Source: a virus
IMG/VR virus record: IMGVR_UViG_3300036845_000176
Span: 1-45,765 of that record
Length of the DNA stretch: 45,765 bases
Reading direction: 5' to 3' (one strand)
Positions 1-8,149 of this stretch are shown here, one piece after another. The position numbers were made by a program, and so were the translations under genes. Each line of letters starts with the position of its first letter. Within the stretch, counting starts at the first letter, position 1. The notes below the pieces were generated by a model. That model had not been told where the DNA came from, ran no database searches, and saw only the letters and a list, made by a program, of their open reading frames with translations.

Positions 1-127
1 GGGGGCGATCTCAGCCACGCCCGCGATAATCGACATCCCCTTGATCTTTCGCGGCTTCTTCAAAAATTTCGGCGGCTTTTCTGGAAAATCTCATGGTGCG
101 TTGTTCGGTTCTGCCTGATCCGTAACT
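1..127. repeat. Terminal direct repeat (circular closure)
   Basis: Bases 1-127 are identical to 45639-45765. A single exact repeat of 127 bases at the two ends of a contig is what a de Bruijn assembler leaves when it closes a circle with k=127. It is therefore more likely an assembly overlap than a biological terminal repeat. The genome should be read as a 45,638-bp circle, and the seam lies inside the non-coding region in front of the terminase genes. Confidence 0.95.
95..107 (+). promoter_or_regulatory. Late element copy 1, upstream of terS
   Basis: The sequence is GGTGCGTTGTTCG, a variant of the dispersed element GGTGCGTTGCTGG. The terS ATG at 135 is 40 bases downstream of its first base. 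There is no good Shine-Dalgarno sequence between the element and the ATG. Confidence 0.6.
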
Positions 128-134
128 TGTTAGC

Positions 135-674
135 ATGGACAAGACTGAGGGCGTTTCGACGATTCCTGATGCGGATGAGGCATCGATCGGGCCTGCTATG
201 CGGGCACTGACGCCGCCGCAGCGGCGATTTGCGATGGCGGCGGTGATGTACCCGCTGGCGAAGGACTGGCAGATCGCGAAGGCGGCCGGGTATTCGGACA
301 AGAGCCACGGCTCGCTGCGGGTGGCGGCTCATCGAAATTTCCATGACGAGAAGGTGCTGGCGGCGATCCGGGAGTGTGCGGACAAACAGATGCGCTCGAC
401 GTCCATGCTGGCGATGGCGGTGCTTGAGCGGATCGCCCGGACGCAGGGGCATAGGGACGAATTCAAGGCGGCAGCGCTGCTGGCGGGGCTGAACAGGTTC
501 ACGGTCGACCAGAACATCAATGTGAAGCAGACCGTCACGGACCAGAGCGGCAAAGCGATCATGGAACGAATTGAGCGGCTGGCGGCCAAGCATGGGCTTG
601 ATGCATCGAAGCTGCTTGGGAAGTCGGAGGCGCCGGTGGTGATCGACGCCGAATTTGAGGAAGTCGAGAAATGA
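135..674 (+). CDS. terS: Terminase small subunit
   Basis: A 179-residue protein directly upstream of the large terminase. It should recognise the packaging site on phage DNA and recruit the motor. Residues about 26-80 read like the helix-turn-helix half of terminase small subunits: a Pro-Pro-Gln-Arg-Arg-Phe stretch followed by an AKAAGYS-type turn and a basic helix. A helical oligomerisation segment and an acidic C-terminus follow. The stop overlaps the terL start (ATGA). It is the first gene after the putative packaging region and a late element at 95. Confidence 0.8.
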   Translation: MDKTEGVSTIPDADEASIGPAMRALTPPQRRFAMAAVMYPLAKDWQIAKAAGYSDKSHGSLRVAAHRNFHDEKVLAAIRECADKQMRSTSMLAMAVLERIARTQGHRDEFKAAALLAGLNRFTVDQNINVKQTVTDQSGKAIMERIERLAAKHGLDASKLLGKSEAPVVIDAEFEEVEK

Positions 675-2152
675 AATGCACGAGGCATGACGAGCCGGCC
701 GCCGGCTGTGACGAGTGCAGGCTGGCCCTGCTCGAGGAGTTGGAGGCGCTGGACTACCAGAAGACCTACCGGCGCCTGTTTCAGTTCGAGCCGTACCGCA
801 AGCAGCTTGATCATCTTGAGCTCGGCGCCACCAAGCGCGAGCGGCTGCTGATGGCAGGCAACCGTCTCGGCAAGTCGGAGACTGGCGCATTCGAGGCCGC
901 CCTGCATCTTACGGGCCGGTATCCGGACTGGTGGAAGGGCCGCCGGTTCGATACGCCGACCAAGGGCTGGATTTGCGGCGTGACGTCGCTCGACGTACGC
1001 AACGTGTGCCAGACCAAGCTGTGCGGCGCGTACGGCGTTCAGGAGGCCTACGGGACCGGGATGATCCCGAAGGAGGATCTGATCGATGTATCACTTGCCC
1101 GCGGCATCACCGATGCCTACGACACGATTCAGGTCCGGCATATCTCCGGCGGCATTTCCACGGCTGCGTTCAAGTCGTTCGAGCAGGGCCGCGAGAAGTT
1201 TCAGGGCGAGGGCTTGGACTGGATTTGGCTCGACGAGGAGCCGCCGATCACGATCTATGGCGAGGCGCTGACCCGTATTGGCGAGCGCGACGGCATCGCA
1301 TGGCTGACGTTTACGCCGCTGCTCGGTCGGTCGAAGGTCGTGAACCGCTTCCTGGATGAGCCGTCGGTCGACCGCGGTGTGACGACGATCACGCTTGACG
1401 AAGCGCCGCATATCGCGCCGGAAGCCAAACGGCGCATGCTCAGCGGCTATCTCACGCATGAACGTGAGGCGCGGGCGAAGGGTGTTCCGCTTCTGGGCGA
1501 AGGTGCGATTTTCATGTCGCCGGAGGATTCTGTCGTCGAGGCGCCGATCGACTACGTTCCGCCGCACTGGTTCAAGCTATGGGGCGTAGACTTCGGGATT
1601 AATCACCCGTTCGGCGCGGTGCTGATTGTGTGGGACAAGGATGCGGACGTAATCCACGTCCATCATTGCTACCGCGTGGCCGACGCGCTGCCGATCCAGC
1701 ACGTCGACGCGATCAAGCGCGTCGCAGGCGCCGTCCCGGTAGCATGGCCGAACGACGGCAACATCCGCCGCGATGACGGCAAGCCGATGGCCGAGCACTA
1801 CAAGCGCTACGGGGCGAAGATGTTGCCGACACACGCGACATGGCCCGACGGATCGATCTCGACCGAGGCCGGCATCCTCGAGATGGATGAACGCGAGAAG
1901 TCGGGCCGGCTGAAATACAGCCGCACGCTATCCGATCTGCTCGAGGAACGGCGGATGTACCACCGCAAGGACGGCCAGATCGTAAAGGATCGCGACGACC
2001 TGATGTCGGCGCTTCGTATCGCGATCATGATGAAGCGCTTCGCCAAGCAAGTCGGTCTTGGCCCCAGCGGCGGCGGCGTGGGCCCGGCCGGTAGTGGCGG
2101 CCCGGGCCCGATCGCCGACGGCACAGATTTCGACGTCTTCACCGGGCAGTGA
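671..2152 (+). CDS. terL: Terminase large subunit
   Basis: The packaging ATPase and nuclease that pumps DNA into the prohead through the portal. The 493-residue protein carries a Walker A-like GNRLGKSE (63-70), a Walker B strand LDWIWLDEE (182-190), a TFTP coupling motif (213-216) and a nuclease-domain start at VDFG (306-309) whose Asp is expected to bind metal. The N-terminus has C3, H6, C13 and C16, a possible small zinc knuckle in front of the motor. The C-terminus is Gly/Pro-rich. The start overlaps terS by four bases, implying coupled translation. Confidence 0.93.
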   Translation: MKCTRHDEPAAGCDECRLALLEELEALDYQKTYRRLFQFEPYRKQLDHLELGATKRERLLMAGNRLGKSETGAFEAALHLTGRYPDWWKGRRFDTPTKGWICGVTSLDVRNVCQTKLCGAYGVQEAYGTGMIPKEDLIDVSLARGITDAYDTIQVRHISGGISTAAFKSFEQGREKFQGEGLDWIWLDEEPPITIYGEALTRIGERDGIAWLTFTPLLGRSKVVNRFLDEPSVDRGVTTITLDEAPHIAPEAKRRMLSGYLTHEREARAKGVPLLGEGAIFMSPEDSVVEAPIDYVPPHWFKLWGVDFGINHPFGAVLIVWDKDADVIHVHHCYRVADALPIQHVDAIKRVAGAVPVAWPNDGNIRRDDGKPMAEHYKRYGAKMLPTHATWPDGSISTEAGILEMDEREKSGRLKYSRTLSDLLEERRMYHRKDGQIVKDRDDLMSALRIAIMMKRFAKQVGLGPSGGGVGPAGSGGPGPIADGTDFDVFTGQ

Positions 2153-2164
2153 GTGCGTTGCTGC
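2152..2164 (+). promoter_or_regulatory. Late element-like copy 2, at the end of terL
   Basis: The sequence AGTGCGTTGCTGC overlaps the last base of the terL stop codon. Thirty bases downstream stands CCGGGCATGA (ATG at 2182), the same context seen at copies 5 to 7. It may be a decayed or alternative copy, since a terminator follows at 2242. Confidence 0.4.
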
Positions 2165-2241
2165 TCGGGCTCGCCCCGGGCATGATCATCCCGCTCGGTG
2201 ATGCGAGTGCCCTCTCAAGGGGCGTTTCCTCCCTAGACTTG

Positions 2242-2273
2242 GCCCGCCCGGTGTCCTCCCGGGCGGGCTTTTT
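2242..2273 (+). terminator. Intrinsic terminator after terL
   Basis: A perfect 10-bp GC stem (2242-2251 with 2259-2268) and a 7-base loop are followed by five T residues. This is a strong rho-independent terminator that would stop transcripts from the terminase genes. A late element begins 8 bases after the T-run. Confidence 0.88.
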
Positions 2274-2280
2274 CAATGAT

Positions 2281-2293
2281 GGTGCGTTGCTGG
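2281..2293 (+). promoter_or_regulatory. Late element copy 3, after the terL terminator
   Basis: An exact GGTGCGTTGCTGG. It stands immediately after the terminator at 2242-2273 and before the 118-residue gene at 2353, which is where a promoter for the portal/scaffold genes would be needed. A 7-codon open frame (ATG 2333 to TGA 2356) lies downstream and ends on the ATG of the 2353 gene. Confidence 0.65.
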
Positions 2294-2352
2294 CATTCCG
2301 CGACCCGCCCACGTTCCGGCCAGCATCACGCCATGCACCGGAGACATGCCTC

Positions 2353-2709
2353 ATGACCGACGAAGATACGCAGCAATCCGCGCACGGACTGACCGTCGGT
2401 GATTTTGTGCCGCTCAGCGCCCTTAATGAACCCATCCCCGCCGCCGCTCGCCTGCGCGCATTCGAGGATACGCACCTCGGCCCCAATGCCCCGCGCGTCG
2501 CCGGTCTCCTCGAGCGCGGCCACGGCTCGCTCTACGTCCGCCTGACCGACGTGCAGCGCGCCGAGCATGCCGCACTCGAGCGATTGGTCAAGGCCGAGCA
2601 GGCCGTCGCCGACGCATCCGCGAAGCTGGCCGAGGCCGAAGCCGAGCACGGCAAGGCGCTTGTCGCGGCCGACGGCTTCAAGGCCGAGCCCGATGGCATT
2701 GCCGAATAG
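2353..2709 (+). CDS. Hypothetical protein with C-terminal coiled coil
   Basis: A 118-residue protein of unknown function. Residues about 75-110 are an Ala/Glu/Lys helix likely to form a coiled coil. The reading frame is open further upstream, but that would run through the terminator, so the ATG at 2353 is preferred. This ATG overlaps the stop of a short upstream frame (ATGA). It is followed with overlap by two more small genes before the portal, so a structural or assembly role is possible. Confidence 0.6.
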   Translation: MTDEDTQQSAHGLTVGDFVPLSALNEPIPAAARLRAFEDTHLGPNAPRVAGLLERGHGSLYVRLTDVQRAEHAALERLVKAEQAVADASAKLAEAEAEHGKALVAADGFKAEPDGIAE

Positions 2710-2902
2710 TCCCGCGCCGGTCGGCGCCGTTTCCGATCTCGGCCTCGGTGACATGCTCGGCCAGCAGGTCGCCGGCGAGACCGAGGAAGAACGCAAGCGA
2801 AGGATGGCGCAGATGCAGCAGCAACAGGCGCTGGGCCCGGCCGGTTCGCTGGCCGTGACGTCGCTGTTCGGGCCGAGAGGGGTGCCAGGTGCTGGCTATT
2901 GA
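2693..2902 (+). CDS. Small hypothetical protein upstream of portal
   Basis: A 69-residue protein whose start lies within the end of the previous gene. The middle holds a charged Glu/Arg/Lys segment followed by a Gln-rich run (about 40-50), and the C-terminus is Gly/Pro-rich. No family is recognised. Its placement in a tight string of overlapping genes leading to the portal supports it being real. Confidence 0.5.
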   Translation: MALPNSPAPVGAVSDLGLGDMLGQQVAGETEEERKRRMAQMQQQQALGPAGSLAVTSLFGPRGVPGAGY

Positions 2903-3341
2903 CCGACACGCGCTCGATCTGCGCGACTCGTGGCAGGGCAAGTGCCTCGCCGCGGCGCAGGGCAAGACCGGCGCCGTGATGCTGTCGGTGCTGGCGCACA
3001 ATTACGATGGAGCCATGCTGGCGCTGCTGCGGGTGGTTTTCCCGGGCTTCACGTCGATCACCGCGCCGTTCCTGTGCACCGCCGGCAAGGTCGCGAAGTC
3101 CGGCGCGGTGGTCGCCGACATGGTTGGCAAGACCGGCTCGATCACCAAGGACACCGTGCTCTATCGCAGCGAGATCGAGTTGCGCGACGATTTCCGCAAG
3201 CTCGCCGACCGCCTCAAGCTCAACGACGCCGACCGGATCGAGATGTTCGCCGCCGTGAAACGCTGGGTGGTCGCCGACCGCAGGCTTGATCCGACCATGG
3301 ACCCGCAGGATCCCGATGCCAAACGCCTCGTCCTCAACTGA
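2889..3341 (+). CDS. Hypothetical protein, GTG start, upstream of portal
   Basis: A 150-residue protein starting at GTG 2889 behind a GAGAGG ribosome site. It is hydrophobic in the middle (about residues 38-70) but lacks a clear membrane span, and the C-terminal half is charged and helical. Its end overlaps the portal start by about 25 bases. Function unknown; the neighbourhood suggests head or connector assembly. Confidence 0.6.
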   Translation: MLAIDRHALDLRDSWQGKCLAAAQGKTGAVMLSVLAHNYDGAMLALLRVVFPGFTSITAPFLCTAGKVAKSGAVVADMVGKTGSITKDTVLYRSEIELRDDFRKLADRLKLNDADRIEMFAAVKRWVVADRRLDPTMDPQDPDAKRLVLN

Positions 3342-5070
3342 CGTTGTGCCGTACGCCGGCGATATGACCGTGCGGCGTCCGCGCGTCGTTTCCGAGCGCG
3401 AGACGGAGGTTGTCACCGGGATCTTGCGCGAATTCTCGCAATATCAGGTCCGCCGGTCGAACTTCGCCCTGCAATGGGAAGAAGTAGCCCAGTTGATCCT
3501 GCCGACCTCGAAGAACACGTTTTTCTTTCAAAGCTACAATTCACCGGGCCAGAAAAAGACCCAGCAGCAGGTCGATGCGTCCGGCGCGCTGGCGCTGCAT
3601 CGCTTCTGCGCGATCGCCGATTCCCTCGTCACCCCGCGCAACATGCAGTGGCACGGCCTCCAGGGCGACGATTACGTGATGAAGGACCGGGCCTGCCGGC
3701 TGTGGTTCGAGAACACCACCAAGCTGCTATTCCGCCAGCGCTATTCCGCCAACGCAAACTTTGCGGCGCAGAACTACAACAACTGGCAGTCGCTTGGCGC
3801 GTTCGGAAATTCGACCATGTTCGTCGACAAGTTCGACAACCGCTGGTCCGGCGGTATGCAGGGGCTGCGTTATAAATCCGTCCCGCTCGGCGAGACCTTC
3901 TTTGGTGAAAACCATCAGGGCAAGGTCGACCGCATGATCCGCTGGTTCCGGCTTACGCCATATCAGGCGGTGCAGAAATGGGGCATCGACCGGCTGCCTG
4001 AGAATCTGATGGGCCCGCTGCGGCAGGATAGCCAGTGGGGCTACAATTTCCTGCATTGCGTTCGGCCGCGCACCGATGACTACGATCCCGAGGCGATCGA
4101 CGAGCGGTCGCTGCCGTTCCAGTCCTTCTATGTCTCGATCGAGGGCCGCTGCCTGATGCAGCCCGAGAGCGGCTACCGCAAATTCCCCTTTGCCGTCTCG
4201 CGCTATGACCAGACGCCGGGCGAGGTCGAGGGTCGCGGCTGTGCGCAGATCGTGCTGCCCGCCCTCAAAACCCTGAACGCGCAGAAGGTCACCTTCCTCA
4301 AGCAAGGTCACCGCGCCGCGGATCCCGTGCTGCTGCTCAACGACGACGGTCTGGTCGGCATGGACATGCGGCCGGGCGCGCAGAACAAGGGCGGCGTCTC
4401 GGCCGACGGCAAGTTGCTGGTGCACACGCTGCCGACCGGCGACATCAAGATCAGCCTCGAAATGATGCAGGAGGAGCGCGGCATCGTTGATGACGTATTC
4501 CTCGTCTCGTTGTTCAAGGTCTTGTCCGAACACCCGAACATGACCGCGACGCAGGTCATCGAGCTCGTCAACGAGAAGGGTATGCTGGTAGCGCCGACGC
4601 TCGGCCGGCAGCATACCGAGTATGTCGGCGGGCTGGTCGAACGGGAGCTTGATCTGCTCGCCGACATGCGCATGCTCGACCCAATGCCGCCGCGACTGCG
4701 CGAGGCGATGGGCCACTACGAGGTCACCGATACCTCGCCGCTGTCGCTCGCCGCATCCGCCGGCAAGGCCGCGGGCTTCCTGCGCACGGTCGAACAGGTC
4801 CGCGAGCTCGTCAACGTCACCCAGGATCAGAGCCTGCTCGATCCCTTCGACTTCGGCACCGCGATCCCCGAGATCGCCCGCATCAACAACACGCCCGAAG
4901 CATGGATGGCCGATCCGCAGGCCATCGCCGCCAAGCAGAAAAACCGTGCGCAACAGATGGCGAAGCAGCAGGCCATTCAGGCTGCGCCGGCTCAAGCGGC
5001 AATAATAAAAGCAAGGGCGGTAGCGGCAAAAAGCGGCGCGCTCGAACAACCCCAAGGCGCGGGCGTCTGA
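3316..5070 (+). CDS. Portal (head-tail connector) protein
   Basis: A 584-residue T7 gp8-like portal that forms the dodecameric ring at the packaging vertex. It lies between terL and scaffold as expected. The N-terminal part has the conserved run with LPTSKN, the ALALHRFCAIADSLVTP helix and a GLQGDD segment. The C-terminus is a Gln/Ala-rich tail. The ATG at 3316 is chosen because GCAGGA precedes it. A longer start at 3286 and a shorter one at 3364 are possible. The stop shares a base with the next ATG (TGATG). Confidence 0.9.
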   Translation: MPNASSSTDVVPYAGDMTVRRPRVVSERETEVVTGILREFSQYQVRRSNFALQWEEVAQLILPTSKNTFFFQSYNSPGQKKTQQQVDASGALALHRFCAIADSLVTPRNMQWHGLQGDDYVMKDRACRLWFENTTKLLFRQRYSANANFAAQNYNNWQSLGAFGNSTMFVDKFDNRWSGGMQGLRYKSVPLGETFFGENHQGKVDRMIRWFRLTPYQAVQKWGIDRLPENLMGPLRQDSQWGYNFLHCVRPRTDDYDPEAIDERSLPFQSFYVSIEGRCLMQPESGYRKFPFAVSRYDQTPGEVEGRGCAQIVLPALKTLNAQKVTFLKQGHRAADPVLLLNDDGLVGMDMRPGAQNKGGVSADGKLLVHTLPTGDIKISLEMMQEERGIVDDVFLVSLFKVLSEHPNMTATQVIELVNEKGMLVAPTLGRQHTEYVGGLVERELDLLADMRMLDPMPPRLREAMGHYEVTDTSPLSLAASAGKAAGFLRTVEQVRELVNVTQDQSLLDPFDFGTAIPEIARINNTPEAWMADPQAIAAKQKNRAQQMAKQQAIQAAPAQAAIIKARAVAAKSGALEQPQGAGV

Positions 5071-5534
5071 TGGCTTTCTCATCGAAAGAAAAGCAGGCCG
5101 AATATAATCGCAGATACTACGCGAAAAACCGCGAAAAAATGCGCGAAGGCATGCGCTCGTGGCGTGCAAAAAACCTAGAGCAGCATCGGGCTAATTCGCG
5201 CAAATATCATCACGAGAACCGTGAATTGATACTGCCGAAGCAGCGCGCGCACAGGAAGGAAAATCCACACATCTACGCTCAGCGGCTTAGGCTCAGAAAG
5301 TTCGGGTTGTCGCACGCGGCATATCAGGAAATGCTGGAATCGCAGAACGGCAAGTGCGCGATATGTAAGACCACGGGGAAGCTGGTGGTCGATCATAATC
5401 ACCAGACAGACGCCGTTCGTTCTCTGCTCTGCAGCCCATGCAATACGGCCATCGGTCTCTTCAAGGAAGATACGGACCGCATGCGCGCGGCAATAAAATA
5501 TCTGGATGAGCAGCCCGGAGGCGGCCAGCTGTGA
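5070..5534 (+). CDS. HNH endonuclease, endonuclease VII family
   Basis: A 154-residue protein with a basic, Tyr/Arg/Asn-rich N-terminus (about 1-70) and an endonuclease VII-type core. CAIC and LLCSPCN hold zinc, and VDHNH (about 108-112) is the catalytic motif. Its codons are clearly more AT-rich than the flanking portal and Bbp19-like genes, and it is wedged between them with one-to-four-base overlaps. It looks like a free-standing homing-type endonuclease inserted in the head operon. A related gene lies at 29283-29645. A role in resolving branched DNA during packaging is the alternative. Confidence 0.88.
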   Translation: MAFSSKEKQAEYNRRYYAKNREKMREGMRSWRAKNLEQHRANSRKYHHENRELILPKQRAHRKENPHIYAQRLRLRKFGLSHAAYQEMLESQNGKCAICKTTGKLVVDHNHQTDAVRSLLCSPCNTAIGLFKEDTDRMRAAIKYLDEQPGGGQL

Positions 5535-5800
5535 CCCGCGAAGAGGCCCTGGCGATCTTCACCGACTGCAAGCGGGCCTACGAGCTCGTGTTCGGCACTG
5601 ATGCCGGCAAGGCCGTGCTCACCGACCTTGCGCCGTTCTGCCGCGCGAAAGAGACCTGCATCGTGCCCGGCGACCGTGACCGTACCTACGTGCTGGAAGG
5701 CCGCCGCGAGGTTTACCTGCGTATCCGCGAGTATCTCGACCTCTCACCAGAGGAACTGACCGACCGCTACACCAAGACCATCCCCCAACCGGAGCGATAA
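5531..5800 (+). CDS. Bbp19-like phage protein
   Basis: An 89-residue protein with GTG start overlapping the previous stop (GTGA). The pattern VFGTDAGKAVLTDLAPFCRA followed by LEGRREVYLRI matches the small Bbp19-type proteins found between portal and scaffold in BPP-1-like podoviruses. The role is not known; position suggests head assembly. Confidence 0.75.
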   Translation: MTREEALAIFTDCKRAYELVFGTDAGKAVLTDLAPFCRAKETCIVPGDRDRTYVLEGRREVYLRIREYLDLSPEELTDRYTKTIPQPER

Positions 5801-5803
5801 GCC

Positions 5804-6736
5804 ATGTCTGGATTAAGGCCCGCGCAAGACCACGTTCATGCGTTCAACTTTCACACCGGCCGACCGCGGTTTCATTTCGATGAAGCTGGCGACGCTGCCG
5901 CCGCAGCCGCTGCCGCAGCTGCATCCGCAGCCAAGCCGTGGCATGACGGCATCGAGGCCGAGACCGTCGGCTTCTGGCAAAACAAGGGATACGACGTCGC
6001 CGATCCCAAGAAGCTCGCCGCTGAACTCACCAAGCAGTACCGCGCCGCCGAGAAGCACATCGGCGCGCCGCCGGATCAGATCGTCCGATTGCCCAAGGCT
6101 GACGCGCCACCGGAGGAAATCGCCGCGTTCCGCCAGCGCCTCGGCATGCCGGCCGAACCGAAGGATTACGATTTCTCGACGGTCAAGACCGCCAAGGGCG
6201 AGGCGATTCCGCAGGCGCTCGCCGATACGCTGCGCGCCAGCTTCCATTCCAAGGGTATCGCCAAGGATGCCGCGCCGGCGCTGGCCGCCGATATCGTCAA
6301 GCATCTGGACGGCGTGACGACCACGCAGAACACGCTCGATGCGGCCAAGATCGCCGAACAGCGAATCTTGCTGGACAAGAATTGGGGCGGCAAGGATTCC
6401 GCCACCTACCAGTACAACCATCTGCAGGCCATAGAGGGCGCGCGCCGTCTCGGCATCACGCCGGAGGCGGTCAAGCTGATGGAAAACCATCTCGGCTATG
6501 CATCCGTGATGGACAGCATGCGCAAGATCGGCGCGGCCCGCAGCGAAGATATCTTCGTCGAGGCCGGCCAGTCCGGCAGCGCCGGCAAGGTCACCACCCG
6601 CGAGGGGGCGCTGTCCCGCAAGCAGGAATTGATGGCCGATAAGAACGGCTGGGCCAAGCGCTATCTAGACGGCGATGCCGAAGCCAAGCGCGAGATGGCG
6701 CAGCTTAATTCGATGATCTTGGGAGACGTGGCATGA
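5804..6736 (+). CDS. Capsid scaffold / head assembly protein
   Basis: A 310-residue hydrophilic, mostly helical protein with a poly-Ala stretch (about 31-43) and charged helices to the end. Its place two genes before the major capsid protein and its composition fit an internal scaffold that guides prohead assembly. A GGAG ribosome site precedes the ATG. The family is inferred from order and composition rather than a catalytic motif. Confidence 0.72.
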   Translation: MSGLRPAQDHVHAFNFHTGRPRFHFDEAGDAAAAAAAAAASAAKPWHDGIEAETVGFWQNKGYDVADPKKLAAELTKQYRAAEKHIGAPPDQIVRLPKADAPPEEIAAFRQRLGMPAEPKDYDFSTVKTAKGEAIPQALADTLRASFHSKGIAKDAAPALAADIVKHLDGVTTTQNTLDAAKIAEQRILLDKNWGGKDSATYQYNHLQAIEGARRLGITPEAVKLMENHLGYASVMDSMRKIGAARSEDIFVEAGQSGSAGKVTTREGALSRKQELMADKNGWAKRYLDGDAEAKREMAQLNSMILGDVA

Positions 6737-7023
6737 CCGACATGACAACCAATGAAGTCAAGACCTCCGCGAAGAAGCGGGCAGCGAAGAAGCGCGCCGC
6801 GGCGCCCAAGCCAGCCCCGGCCGACGGCAAGTTCGCCGGCATGACCGTTCGCGACTGTTGCGACGGCTGCAACGAGAAGGCCTGTGTCATCAGCGGCAAG
6901 CCGTACTGTGCCCATCCCCGCAAGGGTGGCCTGCACGGCCCGGAGATGAGCGACAACGCAGCACTTTTGCGCCGGAAACAGGCCGAGACCGTCCTTGGAA
7001 AGCAGAAATTGACGGTCAAATAA
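6733..7023 (+). CDS. Cys-rich basic small protein
   Basis: A 96-residue protein overlapping the scaffold stop by four bases. The first 30 residues are Lys/Ala-rich and resemble a histone-like tail. Residues 42-60 contain CCDGC, a further Cys and a CAH, which could bind zinc. Function unknown. It is the last gene before the regulatory gap in front of the major capsid gene. Confidence 0.6.
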   Translation: MTDMTTNEVKTSAKKRAAKKRAAAPKPAPADGKFAGMTVRDCCDGCNEKACVISGKPYCAHPRKGGLHGPEMSDNAALLRRKQAETVLGKQKLTVK

Positions 7024-7027
7024 TCCC

Positions 7028-7040
7028 GGTGCGTTGAAGG
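7028..7040 (+). promoter_or_regulatory. Late element copy 4, upstream of major capsid
   Basis: The sequence GGTGCGTTGAAGG begins four bases after the stop of the Cys-rich gene. An ATG lies 30 bases downstream (7058) but opens only a 20-codon frame. The capsid gene starts at 7219. The leader between them holds three imperfect CCCCGCAAGG/CAAGGC repeats. Confidence 0.55.
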
Positions 7041-7078
7041 AATCCTCGGGCACGGTCATGTTCCGCGCCCAGAGACCC

Positions 7079-7190
7079 GAGTGTCCGGTCCCCGCAAGGG
7101 CAAGGCCGGTTCGGCAGTGACGGCCCCCGCAAGGACAAGGCTGAAAGTTTGATGGCCCCCGCGCGCATTCGCATGGGCAAGGCCGCCGAC
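7079..7190 (+). repeat. Imperfect repeats in the capsid gene leader
   Basis: Two close copies of CCCCGCAAGGnCAAGGCnG (near 7090 and 7123) and a looser third (near 7158) lie in the 195-base gap before the major capsid gene. No gene is supported here. They may give structure to the capsid mRNA leader. Confidence 0.4.
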
Positions 7191-7218
7191 GTTCAACCCC
7201 TTTTCAGGCGGGATAGCC

Positions 7219-8139
7219 ATGTCCGAGAACCTCTCGAAACTCTTCACGACCCAATTTTCCGACATCCTGGTGCTCAAGCTCCAGCAGACGCAATCGATGC
7301 TGCGCGGCACCGTGATGGAGGGCAGCCACGTCGGCAAGCAGGCGTCGCCGATCCAGTACGCGGGCTCGGTGCAGATGAAAACGCCGGCCGGCCGTTTCGC
7401 GCCGATCAACCGGCAGGACATCGACTTCACCCGGCGCTGGGTGGTTCCGATCGACAAGGATGCACAGCAGCTCGTCGACAGCTTTGACAAGCTCAAGACC
7501 GCGATCGATCCGACCTCGCAGGAAACCGCTGCGGCAGCCGCGGCCGTCGCACGCGAATGGGATGACCGCATCATCGCCGCCGCCTTCGCCACCGCCCTGC
7601 TCGGCGACGGCAACGCGCCCAACGCCTTCACCACCGAGACCTTCGACACCACCAAATGGCAGGTTGCCTCGACCTTCGGCTCGTCCGCGGCGTCGGGCCT
7701 CACCGTCGCCAAGATGATCGAAGCCAAGCGCATCCTGCGCAAGGCACAGGTCCCGCAGGAAGAGGCCAAGACGTGGATCACCAACAGCCAGGGCGAATCC
7801 GATCTGCTCAATCAGGTGCAGGTGGTCTCGACCGAGTTCAACGACCGTCCGGTGCTGACCGACGGCGTGGTGTCACGCTTCCTCGGCTTCGACATCAAGT
7901 ATTCGGAGCGCCTGAATTCGTCGTCCAACCTGCGCCAGAACATGGCCTACGTGAAGTCCGGCATGTATCTCGGCATCTGGAAGGACATGCAGAACGACGT
8001 CCGCGAGCGCGCCGATATCACCGGCATTCCGTGGCAGATTTACACCCTGATGTCGTCCGGCTCGACCCGGCTTGAGCCCGGCAGGCTGCTGCAGGTGCTC
8101 TGTTCGGACACCTCGGCCGCCGCCGACGTGACCCCGTAA
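7219..8139 (+). CDS. Major capsid protein
   Basis: A 306-residue HK97-fold capsid protein that builds the icosahedral shell. It resembles the major capsid family of BPP-1-like podoviruses: an N-terminal helical arm, then RWVVPIDKDAQQLVDSFDKLKTAIDPTS, a central A-domain with KMIEAKRILRKAQVP, and FLGFDIKYSERL near the C-terminus. It follows scaffold and precedes small capsid-associated genes, the usual order. Confidence 0.88.
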   Translation: MSENLSKLFTTQFSDILVLKLQQTQSMLRGTVMEGSHVGKQASPIQYAGSVQMKTPAGRFAPINRQDIDFTRRWVVPIDKDAQQLVDSFDKLKTAIDPTSQETAAAAAAVAREWDDRIIAAAFATALLGDGNAPNAFTTETFDTTKWQVASTFGSSAASGLTVAKMIEAKRILRKAQVPQEEAKTWITNSQGESDLLNQVQVVSTEFNDRPVLTDGVVSRFLGFDIKYSERLNSSSNLRQNMAYVKSGMYLGIWKDMQNDVRERADITGIPWQIYTLMSSGSTRLEPGRLLQVLCSDTSAAADVTP

Positions 8140-8149
8140 GGAGTTCGAC

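Noticed and set aside
2149-2352. N-terminal extension of the 2353 gene from 2149 or 2182
   Set aside because: The extension would be read through a strong terminator, and its codons are not protein-like.
3727-5169. Long minus-strand frame (480 codons) opposite the portal gene
   Set aside because: It is a GC-driven shadow of the portal gene; the product is low-complexity Arg/Leu/Asp-rich with no family features.
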